Origin: Pseudonocardia bannensis
Lineage (GTDB): Bacteria; Actinomycetota; Actinomycetes; Mycobacteriales; Pseudonocardiaceae
Assembly (NCBI RefSeq): GCF_012911875.1
Contig: NZ_JAAXKZ010000050.1
Span: forward strand, 1-38,237
Reading direction: 5' to 3'
Length of the DNA stretch: 38,237 nt
The notes beneath the pieces were generated by a model, which saw nothing but the letters and a program-made list of their open reading frames with translations, was not told the origin of the DNA and ran no database searches. The number at the start of each line of letters is the position of its first letter. Within the stretch, counting starts at the first letter, position 1. The position numbers were made by a program, and so were the translations under genes. Shown piece by piece: positions 7,475 to 16,153 of this stretch.

Positions 7475-8542
7475 TCAGCGCAGGTCGGACGGGGCGGTGG
7501 CGGCCGACGACGACGCGGCCGGGCGGCCGACGAGTGCGGCCAGCCGGTCTCCGATGGACTGCGTGTGCCCGGTGGCGCCGTGGTCGCGGGTGGCCAGGTC
7601 GAAGGCCACCGCAGCCTCGATGCGACGGGCGGCGTCGGCATTGCCCGTGTGGTCGAGCAGCAGCGCGACCGAGAGCACCGCGGCCGTCGGGTCGGCGATG
7701 CCCTGCCCGGCGATGTCCGGGGCGCTGCCGTGCACCGGCTCGAACATGCTGGGGTTGCGCCCGCTGACGTCGAGGTTGCCGCTGGCGGCCAGCCCGATGC
7801 CCCCGGTCACGGCGGCCGCGAGGTCGGTGAGGATGTCGCCGAACAGGTTGTCGGTGACGATCACGTCGAAGCGGCCGGGGTCGGTGACCATGTGGATCGT
7901 GGTCGCGTCGATGTGCTGGTAGGCCACCGACACCTCGGGGTGCTCGAGCGAGACCTCCTCGACGATCCGCGACCACAGCCGGCCCGCGAACGTGAGCACG
8001 TTGGTCTTGTGCACCAGCGTCAGGTGCTTGCGCGGGCGGCGCTCCGCGCGGGCGAACGCGTCGCGGACGACGCGCTCCACGCCGAAGGCCGTGTTCGTGC
8101 TGACCTCGGTGGCGATCTCGTGCGGGGTGTCCTTGCGCAGCAGGCCGCCGGTGCCGACGTAGGGGCCCTCGGTGCCCTCGCGGACGACCAGCATGTCGAT
8201 CTCGGGGTGCCCGGCCAGCGGGCCACGGACACCGGGGTAGAGCCGGGCGGGGCGCAGGTTCACGTGGTGGTCGAGCTCGAAGCGCAGGCGCAGCAGCAGG
8301 CCCCGCTCGAGGATGCCGCTGGGGACCGACGGGTCACCGACCGCGCCCAGCAGGATCGCGTCGTGCTGCTGCAGCTCGCTGAGCACCGACTCGGGGAGCA
8401 GCTCCCCGGTGGCGTGCCAGCGCGCAGCGCCCAGGTCGTAGGTCGTGGTCTGGACGCCCGGGGAGACCTCGCCCAAGACCTTCAGCGCCTCGTCGATGAC
8501 CTCCGGCCCGATGCCGTCGCCGGGAATGACCGCAAGGCGCAT
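7475..8542 (-). CDS. leuB: 3-isopropylmalate dehydrogenase
   Basis: 355-aa NAD-dependent beta-decarboxylating dehydrogenase of leucine synthesis. It oxidises 3-isopropylmalate to 2-oxoisocaproate and, with CimA and LeuCD, also converts 3-methylmalate to 2-oxobutyrate for isoleucine. Family motifs: [15 protein letters not shown] at the N-terminus, the metal and substrate motif [13 protein letters not shown], and [20 protein letters not shown] in the cofactor-binding part. The frame is open upstream, but ATG 8542 gives the canonical N-terminus and follows a GAGGA at about 10 nt. leuC and leuD are not in the window. A CATAAT box at 8707-8712 could be its promoter; no leader peptide was found here, unlike cimA and ilvB. 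Confidence 0.95.
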   Translation of the reverse strand: MRLAVIPGDGIGPEVIDEALKVLGEVSPGVQTTTYDLGAARWHATGELLPESVLSELQQHDAILLGAVGDPSVPSGILERGLLLRLRFELDHHVNLRPARLYPGVRGPLAGHPEIDMLVVREGTEGPYVGTGGLLRKDTPHEIATEVSTNTAFGVERVVRDAFARAERRPRKHLTLVHKTNVLTFAGRLWSRIVEEVSLEHPEVSVAYQHIDATTIHMVTDPGRFDVIVTDNLFGDILTDLAAAVTGGIGLAASGNLDVSGRNPSMFEPVHGSAPDIAGQGIADPTAAVLSVALLLDHTGNADAARRIEAAVAFDLATRDHGATGHTQSIGDRLAALVGRPAASSSAATAPSDLR

Positions 8543-8652
8543 TGTGGTGAGTTCCTCTCTCGAAATGACGTCGCCGCACGCTACCCGCTGCGCCGCCGCC
8601 GATTTGCCGCCGTCCACCCCTTCGGGGTAGCTCGCGACGGTGAATCTCGACT

Positions 8653-8678
8653 CCGTGGGAGGCCCACGCACCCCACGG
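8653..8678 (-). terminator. Short stem-loop downstream of the subtilase gene
   Basis: CCGTGGG (8653-8659) and CCCACGG (8672-8678) form a 7-bp stem with a 12-nt loop, about 40 nt past the stop codon of the protease on the minus strand and inside the leuB upstream region. There is no T run. It may be a terminator or part of the leuB 5' untranslated region. Confidence 0.3.
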
Positions 8679-8715
8679 ACGGCGCGACACACCCCCGAGC
8701 GGGTCGATTATGAGG

Positions 8716-11700
8716 TCAGCGCCCGGCAGCGGAGATACCAGGGGGCGGCCCGACCACGGCGACCCGCGAGCCCGATGCGTTCTGGCCGAACACCACCAAC
8801 AGGGGTCGGGTGGTTCCGCCGACGGTCAGCGTCGTGCCGGCGTCGGCGGTCCGGGTGAGCGAGTCGGCGCCGACTCCGGCCGCCGGACCGACCGTCAGCC
8901 CCGGGTCGAGCGGGTCGAAGGCGACCGGCGTGGCCATCCGGTCCACCAGCCCGTCCTCCGACTCCGGCGGGCCGTACTCGCCGTGCACGACCACCCGGAA
9001 GCGCAGCAGGGCCGACGCGGCGGACGGGTCGATCCCCAGGGCCCGCAGTCGCACCGGTAGCACCCAGGCGTCGGTGTCGAAGACGTTCGTGTCCGTGTCG
9101 CCGAAGAACCCGTTGACGGGCTGGGAGTCCACCTCGGCCAGGCCGCCGTCCGGCTGCGGCCGCCGCAGGTCGACGGTCGTCGCGACGAGGACGTCGGTGC
9201 CCTCGACCTTGGTCAGCGTGGTCGAGAAGTCGGGCCGGTCGTCGACGTCGACGTCGATCTCGACGGTCGGCTGGGTGGTGCTGCCGACGTTGTACAGGTC
9301 GGCCCAGGTGGTCACCGCGAATCCGAGGACGGCCTGGTCCGGGGTGCCTGCGGCGCGGGCGGCCGGTGCGGTCGACATGACGCCGACGTAGTGCAGGTCT
9401 CCCCCGCGTCCGGTCCGGTTGGCCACGCAGCCGGTGACCACCGTGCCGGCACAGAGGGGCAGCTCGGGGCTGTCGGCGACGAGCTCGAAGACCCCGACCC
9501 GGGAGCGGTAGGCCTGCGGGCCGGTGCCCTGGTCGACCCCGGTGCCGCCGAGCACCAGGCCGCCGCGCGCCGGCTGTGCGGGCACGGTGAGGGTGGACAC
9601 CGGTTTCGGAGCGGCCGACACCGGGACCCGCAACGCGCCCTCGCCGGCACCGGGTGGCAGGTCGACCGGGGTGAACACGACGCGGCCCGAGGCGTCGGCG
9701 GGGTACTGCCGGGCCAGGCCCTCCTGCGCCAGGGCCACGGTCGGGTCGGCGGTGCGCCGCAGCGCGCGCGGATCGTCGATGCGCAGCCGCACGTCGACGA
9801 CCACGCTCCCCACGGGTGGGACGGCCACCGTCGTGGGTGAGACCTCGATGTGCACGCCGGGTATCTCGGTGATCGGCTCGTACCGCGCGCCCAGCACCGC
9901 GGGCGCCCCGCCCGTGTTGACCACGCGGATCCGCTCGGTGCGCAGCACCGCCGTGCCGGGCGGCGCCTCCACGGTGCCGAACGCGACGCTCACCGCGCCC
10001 GGCCGGTCGGCGGCCATCGCCAGCAGCGACGTGCCCACCGCGGCCCGCGCGTCCACCCGCCCGGCGCCGACGCGCATCGGCGCCATCAGCGGACCGCTGC
10101 GGCCCTCCCCCGCGTACACGTCGCCGTTCGCGGTGTTCATCACCGCCGCCTTGACCTGCTCGGGGGTCCAGTCCGGGTGCGTCTCGCGGACGAGCGCGGC
10201 GATCCCGGCCACGAACGAGCTCGCCATCGACGTGCCGGAGAACGTCGCGCGACCGGCCCCGGTCCCCACCGCCGCGGACGTGATCGACTGACCCGGCGCC
10301 GCCACATCGGGCTTGACCGCCGGGCCCCGCGTCCCACGGGAGGTCGTCTCGTTCGGGGTGTCCTCGATCTGCGGGAGATCGCCGGGCACGGTGCGGACCA
10401 GCTCGCCCGCCAGCCGGACCCGCAGCGTGCCGTCGGCCAGTGCCGGGCGCAGCGCCTCGGTGGCCGGGCCGGTCAGTTGGAACATCGGGATGGCGGCGTT
10501 CCCGGCGATCTCCATCGCTCCGAAGTCCGCCCGGCCCGAGGTCAGCAGCACGGCGGCGGCCCCCGCGGTGTCCGCATTCGCGGCCCGCGGCGCCGAGCCG
10601 CACGCCCGCGCGGCCACCTCGTCGGCCCAGTGCAGCCAGACGACCGCGCCCCGCACCGCGGCCGCGTCGGCCGCCGAGTAGGGCGCGCAGCCATCGGCGT
10701 TCCCGGCGGACAGCGCGACGACGCGGCCGGACAGGTCGAGGCCCGGATAGCGCTCGTACCCGACGCTGTACTGCCCGGGGACCGTTCCGGCGAGAGCGGC
10801 CGGGGCGAGGACGCCGAGGCCGTCCTGCAGCACGGCGGCGTCCCGGACCGCGGCGACCGCGAGGGCGTGTGGGCTGTTTCCGGGCGGCCCGGCGGCGTCG
10901 TAGAGGTCACCGGTGTTGCCGGCGGCGGCGACCACGAGGACGCCGTGCTCGGTCAGCTTGGCGACGAAGTCGTTGAGCGGGTCGTCGCTCGCACCGAACT
11001 CGGCGCCCAGTGACAGGTTGACGACGTCGAGCCGGTCGCTGAAGTCGCCGTCGCCGTCCGGGTCGAGCGCGTGGTCGAGACCGAGCGCGGTCAGAGCGGT
11101 CGGGCCCTGGCAACCGAAGACCCGGATCGCGTACAGCGACGCCCGTGGCGCCGCACCGGGACCGATCCGCATCTCCCCGAGCTGCTGGGGCGTCAGCGTG
11201 GCGTGGTCGCCGCGGAACGTGCTGCCGTCGGCCGCGACGCCGTAGCCGGCCGCGGTCCCGGCCACGTGCGTGCCGTGGCCCGCGCAGTCGAGCGGGTTCG
11301 GGTCCGGGCGCGGGACGAGCGCCGCCGGATCCGTGCCCGCGCCGTCGTAGTCGTCGCCGGCCAGGTCGATACCGCCGACGACCTTCTCGGTCGGGAAGTA
11401 CTCCGGGTCGGCGGTGGTGGGGTCGATCGCGGCGTAGGCCTGCTCGGTGCCCGGGCCGCCGAAGAGGGCGTGCGTGTAGTCGATGCCCGAGTCGACGACG
11501 CCGATCCGCACGCCCTCGCCGAGCTTCCCGGTCTGCTGCCAGGCCTGCACCGCTCGGCCCAGCTGGACGGCGCCGCCGTTGCTGGGCCGGACGAGGGTAA
11601 TGCGGCGGACCGAGCGGACGTCGGGACGGGCGGCGAGCTCGCGTGCGGTCGCCGCGTCCACCCGCAGCGCGACCCCCGCCACCGCGTTGGTGGTGCGGAA

Positions 11701-12060
11701 CAGCTCCCGCTCGCCCTCCGTGCCGCGCAACCGGGCGAGCAGCCGCTCGGTGATGTCCGCGATCCGGGCGCGGCCGGCCACCGCGGCCCGCCTGGCGATG
11801 TCCGGGCCCTGTGCGAGCAGCGCGGTGTACTCGTCGATCGCCGACGGCACGGTCAGCTCGACGAAGACCGCCGCCGGTCCGGCCGCTCCCCCGGGCGGGG
11901 CGAGCCCTTCACCGGGTCCGGGTGCGGACGCGTCCGGGGCGGCAGCCGACGACGACGACGGGATCGGTTCCAGCGCGGCGACGGGTCCCGCGCCCACTGT
12001 GCTGAGTACCGCGGCCAGCCCCGCTACGGCGATCACCCTGCGCCAGCGGGCTCGGCCCAC
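8716..12060 (-). CDS. Secreted subtilisin-like serine protease (S8) with PA insertion
   Basis: About 1114-aa exported protease. GTG at 12060 is chosen because GGAGG lies 7 nt before it; a GTG five codons upstream has no such site. A Sec signal peptide (RRVIAVAGLAAVLSTVGAGPVAA) is followed by an I9-like propeptide region. The catalytic triad is visible, numbering from the upstream GTG 12075 (subtract 5 for the chosen start): Asp195 in GVVDSGID, His267 in GHGTHVAG, Ser616 in SGTSMASSF. Asn387 in AAAGN is the oxyanion residue. Between His and Ser lies a PA-like insertion. The C-terminal third is a set of beta-sandwich-like regions. The likely role is extracellular protein degradation; the substrate is unknown. 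It has no operon partner. A weak TAGGTT box lies at 12111-12116. Confidence 0.93.
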   Translation of the reverse strand: MGRARWRRVIAVAGLAAVLSTVGAGPVAALEPIPSSSSAAAPDASAPGPGEGLAPPGGAAGPAAVFVELTVPSAIDEYTALLAQGPDIARRAAVAGRARIADITERLLARLRGTEGERELFRTTNAVAGVALRVDAATARELAARPDVRSVRRITLVRPSNGGAVQLGRAVQAWQQTGKLGEGVRIGVVDSGIDYTHALFGGPGTEQAYAAIDPTTADPEYFPTEKVVGGIDLAGDDYDGAGTDPAALVPRPDPNPLDCAGHGTHVAGTAAGYGVAADGSTFRGDHATLTPQQLGEMRIGPGAAPRASLYAIRVFGCQGPTALTALGLDHALDPDGDGDFSDRLDVVNLSLGAEFGASDDPLNDFVAKLTEHGVLVVAAAGNTGDLYDAAGPPGNSPHALAVAAVRDAAVLQDGLGVLAPAALAGTVPGQYSVGYERYPGLDLSGRVVALSAGNADGCAPYSAADAAAVRGAVVWLHWADEVAARACGSAPRAANADTAGAAAVLLTSGRADFGAMEIAGNAAIPMFQLTGPATEALRPALADGTLRVRLAGELVRTVPGDLPQIEDTPNETTSRGTRGPAVKPDVAAPGQSITSAAVGTGAGRATFSGTSMASSFVAGIAALVRETHPDWTPEQVKAAVMNTANGDVYAGEGRSGPLMAPMRVGAGRVDARAAVGTSLLAMAADRPGAVSVAFGTVEAPPGTAVLRTERIRVVNTGGAPAVLGARYEPITEIPGVHIEVSPTTVAVPPVGSVVVDVRLRIDDPRALRRTADPTVALAQEGLARQYPADASGRVVFTPVDLPPGAGEGALRVPVSAAPKPVSTLTVPAQPARGGLVLGGTGVDQGTGPQAYRSRVGVFELVADSPELPLCAGTVVTGCVANRTGRGGDLHYVGVMSTAPAARAAGTPDQAVLGFAVTTWADLYNVGSTTQPTVEIDVDVDDRPDFSTTLTKVEGTDVLVATTVDLRRPQPDGGLAEVDSQPVNGFFGDTDTNVFDTDAWVLPVRLRALGIDPSAASALLRFRVVVHGEYGPPESEDGLVDRMATPVAFDPLDPGLTVGPAAGVGADSLTRTADAGTTLTVGGTTRPLLVVFGQNASGSRVAVVGPPPGISAAGR

Positions 12061-12162
12061 CCGGTCACCTCCCACGGAGGCCGGCCCGCCCGGTCTCGCT
12101 GAGGGGGCAACCTAAGGGATGTGCGGGCGGTGACCGGCGCCGCGGCCTGCTACGCCGTGGGG

Positions 12163-12381
12163 CTACCGCCTATAACCCACACGGACGTAGTCCCAGTCAC
12201 CGAAACCCTTGGCGCCCCAGTTCGCCAGTCCGCGCGCACCGCACAGGCGCCCGGGCAGGCCCAGAGCGCCGGTCATGAGCACGTCGGCGACGAAGCGCTC
12301 CGGCGCGACCGGCACGACGTCGACCGCGACGCCGATCCGGGCGAGCTGGTCCCGGACCACCGCGGGGCCAGCGCGTCCGCG
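12163..12381 (-). pseudogene. Remnant of an ABC-transporter substrate-binding protein (family 5 type)
   Basis: The minus-strand frame ending in TAG at 12163 reads AVVRDQLARIGVAVDVVPV and, about 20 residues later, GLANWGAKGFGDWDYVRVGY. Both resemble parts of the C-terminal half of extracellular solute-binding protein family 5; the second resembles the extreme C-terminus of actinobacterial members (LANYGAFGFAS type). In intact proteins these parts lie much further apart, so the middle is deleted as well as the whole N-terminus. There is no start codon context. Codon third positions remain GC-rich, suggesting fairly recent decay. The assignment is from memory of the family and is moderately secure. 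Confidence 0.5.
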
Positions 12382-12693
12382 ACGGCGGGACCCGGCGCCC
12401 TGGTCGTCCGCGAGCGCGGCATGGTGGCGAGCCTGCGCGCGCTGCTCACCGGGATCTGGAACCGCGCCACCGAGTTCGATGTGTTCGACCCGGCCGGCAA
12501 CACCGGGTGCCCGCCGCGGGAACGCCGGGTCCTCGAACTGATGAGCAGGGGTGTCACCGACGAGGCCGCGGCCCGCGAGACGGGCACATCGGTCCGCACC
12601 TACCGCCGCCACGTGGCCGAGGTGATGAGCATGCTGGGCGCTCAGAGCCGGTTCCGGGCCGGGGTGCTCGCCGTGGAGCGCGGCCGGCTGTGA
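12382..12693 (+). pseudogene. C-terminal fragment of a LuxR-type HTH regulator
   Basis: The plus-strand frame ending TGA at 12693 encodes LVVRERGMVASLRALLTGIW and then a helix-turn-helix of LuxR type (PRERRVLELMSRGVTDEAAARETGTSVRTYRRHVAEVM). Full members of this group are around 300 aa with an N-terminal winged-helix or sensor part, which is missing here. The frame continues upstream to a GTG at 12121, but that part lies antisense to the transporter remnant and looks like a shadow. It could still be translated as a 190-aa protein, so pseudogene status is an inference. Without its sensor part a regulatory role is doubtful. Confidence 0.5.
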
Positions 12694-12702
12694 GCCGGGG
12701 TC

Positions 12703-12739
12703 CCGGTTGCGCGCGATGACGGGCACCGCGCGCAACCGG
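12703..12739. terminator. Perfect 12-bp stem-loop after serA
   Basis: CCGGTTGCGCGC (12703-12714) and GCGCGCAACCGG (12728-12739) form a perfect stem with a 13-nt loop. It begins 7 nt after the serA stop codon on the minus strand and also 9 nt after the end of the regulator fragment on the plus strand. No T run follows in either direction. It is the likely end point for serA transcripts. Confidence 0.6.
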
Positions 12740-12746
12740 TCGACGC

Positions 12747-14369
12747 TCAGTCGTCGAAGGAGATCAGCCGGGTGGTCTTGGCACCGACCGAGGCCCCGAT
12801 CGGCTCGAGCACGCCCGGGTCCACCGGACGGTCGACGCGCAGCAGCATGATCGCGTCGGCGCCGTCGGTGGTCTGGCTGATCTGGGCGGCCTCGATGTTC
12901 ACCGCGGCCTCGCCGAGCAGCGAGCCGACGCGGCCCATGACGCCGGGACGGTCGGCGTACTCCAGGAGCAGCACCTCGCCCTCGGCGCGCAGGTCGAAGT
13001 GCCGGCCGTTGACCTCGACCAGCTTCTCCACCTGGGCCCGCCCGGTGAGGGTGCCCGACACGGTGATCGACTCGCCGTCGGGCATCGCGCCGCGCAGCTG
13101 CACGACGCTGCGGTGGTTCTCGCTCTCCGGGGCGGTGGTGAGCTCCACGGACACACCGCGCTCGGCGGCGAGCGCCGGCACGTTCACGAACGTGACCTGG
13201 TCCTCGACGACGTTGCTGAACACGCCGCGCAGCGCGGCGAGCGGGAGCACCGAGACGTCCTCGGCGGCGAGCTCACCGGCGACGTCGACGGTCACCGAGC
13301 TCGGCAGCCGGCCGGCGACCGCGTACAGGACGGTGCCCAGCTTCTGGGTGAGCGGCAGCCACGGCCGGACCTCCTCCCCGACCACACCGTTGACCTGGAC
13401 GTTCACCGCGTCGGGCACGAAATCACCCTGCAGCGCGAGCAGCACGGAGCGGGCGACGTCGGTGCCGGCCCGGTCCTGCGCCTCGTCGGTCGAGGCGCCC
13501 AGGTGTGGGGTCACGACGACCCGGTCCAGCTCGAACAGCGGGCTGGAGGTGGTCGGCTCGGTGACGTACACGTCGATGCCGGCGCCACCGACGTGGCCGC
13601 TGCGCACCGCGTCGGCCAGCGCCTCCTCGTCGATCAGGCCGCCGCGGGCGGCGTTGACGATCAGCACGCCGGGCTTGGTCAGCGCGAGCTGGTCCTTGCC
13701 GATCAGGCCCAGGGTCTCCGGGGTCTTCGGCAGGTGGATCGAGATCGCGTCGGCGCGGCGGAGCAGGTCCTCCAGCGAGACCAGCTCGATGCCGAGCTGG
13801 GCCGCGCGGGCCGGCGCGACGTAGGGGTCGTAGGCGATGAGCTCGGTGCCGAAGGAAGCGAGCCGCTGGGCGACCAGCTGACCGATCTTGCCCAGGCCGA
13901 CGACGCCGACGACCTTGCCGTTGAGCTCGACGCCGGTGTAGGCGCTGCGCTTCCAGGCCCCACCGCGCAGGCTCGCGTCCGCCGCCGGGATGTGCCGGGC
14001 GACGGCCAGCAGCAGCGCGACCGCGTGCTCGGCGGCGGAGACGATGTTGGAGGTCGGGGCGTTCACGACCATGACGCCGCGCGCGGTGGCGGCGGGGACG
14101 TCGACGTTGTCCAGCCCCACACCGGCACGGGCGACGACCTTGAGCCGGGTCGACGCGGCGAGGGCCTCGGCGTCGACCTTGGTCGCGGAACGGACCAGCA
14201 GCGCGTCGGCGTCGGCGATCGCGGCCAGCAGAGCCGGGCGGTCGGTGCCGTCGACGTGACGGATCTCGACGCCGTCGCCGAGCAGCGCCACGGCGGACGG
14301 GGCGAGCTTCTCGGCGAGCAGGACGACGGGGCGGGTCTGGTCGTTGGCTGTGACGCTGCTGGTGCTCAC
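12747..14369 (-). CDS. serA: D-3-phosphoglycerate dehydrogenase
   Basis: First enzyme of serine synthesis, oxidising 3-phosphoglycerate with NAD+. 540 aa, the long actinobacterial form. Domains in order: split substrate-binding domain, Rossmann NAD domain (VVGVVGLGKIGQLVAQRLASFG), catalytic Arg in NAARGGLIDEEAL, catalytic His in TPHLGASTDEAQDRAG, an intervening domain, and a C-terminal ACT domain (RPGVMGRVGSLLGEAAVNIEAAQIS) that binds serine for feedback control. GTG 14369 gives the usual MSTSSVTANDQ-type start; a GGAG lies 12 nt upstream, further than usual. It follows ilvC on the same strand after a long stem-loop, as in the mycobacterial order, and probably has its own promoter near 14438. 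Confidence 0.95.
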   Translation of the reverse strand: MSTSSVTANDQTRPVVLLAEKLAPSAVALLGDGVEIRHVDGTDRPALLAAIADADALLVRSATKVDAEALAASTRLKVVARAGVGLDNVDVPAATARGVMVVNAPTSNIVSAAEHAVALLLAVARHIPAADASLRGGAWKRSAYTGVELNGKVVGVVGLGKIGQLVAQRLASFGTELIAYDPYVAPARAAQLGIELVSLEDLLRRADAISIHLPKTPETLGLIGKDQLALTKPGVLIVNAARGGLIDEEALADAVRSGHVGGAGIDVYVTEPTTSSPLFELDRVVVTPHLGASTDEAQDRAGTDVARSVLLALQGDFVPDAVNVQVNGVVGEEVRPWLPLTQKLGTVLYAVAGRLPSSVTVDVAGELAAEDVSVLPLAALRGVFSNVVEDQVTFVNVPALAAERGVSVELTTAPESENHRSVVQLRGAMPDGESITVSGTLTGRAQVEKLVEVNGRHFDLRAEGEVLLLEYADRPGVMGRVGSLLGEAAVNIEAAQISQTTDGADAIMLLRVDRPVDPGVLEPIGASVGAKTTRLISFDD

Positions 14370-14432
14370 GGTGCTGCGGTGCTCCCGGGATCGGGTCGGC
14401 CGGGTCTGGGGCCTCGGGTTCGTGCCGGACAG

Positions 14433-14450
14433 GCGCAATCGTAGTTGCGC
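14433..14450 (-). promoter_or_regulatory. Inverted repeat overlapping a -10-like box upstream of serA
   Basis: GCGCAA and TTGCGC, 6 nt apart, form a dyad. Its centre overlaps TACGAT on the minus strand (14438-14443), a good -10 match. The serA start would be about 65 nt downstream. The dyad could be a repressor operator, but nothing identifies a regulator and no clear -35 was found. Confidence 0.35.
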
Positions 14451-14515
14451 ACCCGTTCCGGGGTCGCAGGGGCGTGAGCGGCGCAATACCCACGCCGGCC
14501 TCGCCCCCCGGAACA

Positions 14516-14564
14516 CACGAACGGCACTTTCGATCGATAGCTTCGACCGAAAGTGCCGTTCGTG
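14516..14564. terminator. Perfect 17-bp stem-loop between ilvC and serA
   Basis: CACGAACGGCACTTTCG (14516-14532) pairs perfectly with CGAAAGTGCCGTTCGTG (14548-14564); the 15-nt loop can pair further. It starts 34 nt after the ilvC stop. It probably terminates or stabilises the ilvBNC transcript. It lacks a T run and is less GC-pure than the surroundings, so it may instead be a dispersed palindromic element that landed in the gap. Confidence 0.6.
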
Positions 14565-14597
14565 ACAACGCGGGCGACCCGCGGGGGCGCGTCCGGA

Positions 14598-15626
<1,029 letters not shown>

Positions 15627-15646
15627 TTACGGGGTCGAAAGAGTGT

Positions 15647-16153
15647 CTAACGGACGGCGGCAGCAGTGATGGAGCGGGGTCCGCGGCCCACCGCCACCAT
15701 GCCGGACTGCACCATCTCGCGGATGCCGTAGGGCTCCAGCATCCGCAGCAGGGCGCCGAGCTTGTCAGCGGTGCCGGTGGCCTCGATCGTGAGCGCCTCG
15801 GGGGCGACGTCGACGACCTTGGCCCGGAAGAGCTGGACGGTCTCGAGCACGGAGCTGCGCACGCCGGCGTCGGCGCGCACCTTCACGAGCAGCAGCTCGC
15901 GCTGCACCGAGGCGGTCGGCTCCAGCTCCACGATCTTGATGACGTTCACGAGCTTGTTGAGCTGCTTGGTGACCTGCTCGAGCGGGAACTCGTCGACGGC
16001 GACGACGATCGTCATCCGCGACACGTCCGGGTGCTCGGTCGGACCGACGGCCAGCGACTCGATGTTGAACCCGCGGCGGGAGAACAGGCCCGAAACCCGG
16101 GCCAGGACGCCGGGCTTGTCCTCGACGAGGACCGACAGGGTGTGCTTCTCCAT
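15647..16153 (-). CDS. ilvN: Acetolactate synthase small (regulatory) subunit
   Basis: 168-aa regulatory subunit that activates IlvB and confers valine feedback inhibition. The N-terminal ACT domain is clear (TLSVLVEDKPGVLARVSGLFSRRGFNIESL), and the C-terminal ALS_ss domain follows (VKVRADAGVRSSVLETVQLFRAKVVDV). The ATG at 16153 overlaps the ilvB TGA by one base (TGATG), and AGGAAGAGG lies in the last ilvB codons, so the two subunits are translationally coupled, which fits their complex. A GTG directly before the ATG would add one residue and cannot be excluded. Confidence 0.95.
   Translation of the reverse strand: MEKHTLSVLVEDKPGVLARVSGLFSRRGFNIESLAVGPTEHPDVSRMTIVVAVDEFPLEQVTKQLNKLVNVIKIVELEPTASVQRELLLVKVRADAGVRSSVLETVQLFRAKVVDVAPEALTIEATGTADKLGALLRMLEPYGIREMVQSGMVAVGRGPRSITAAAVR

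Noticed and set aside
12121-12693. Intact 190-aa LuxR-family regulator
   Set aside because: Its first 85 or so residues are antisense to a better-looking substrate-binding-protein fragment and show no domain; only the C-terminal HTH is recognisable. Kept as a fragment, with this alternative noted.
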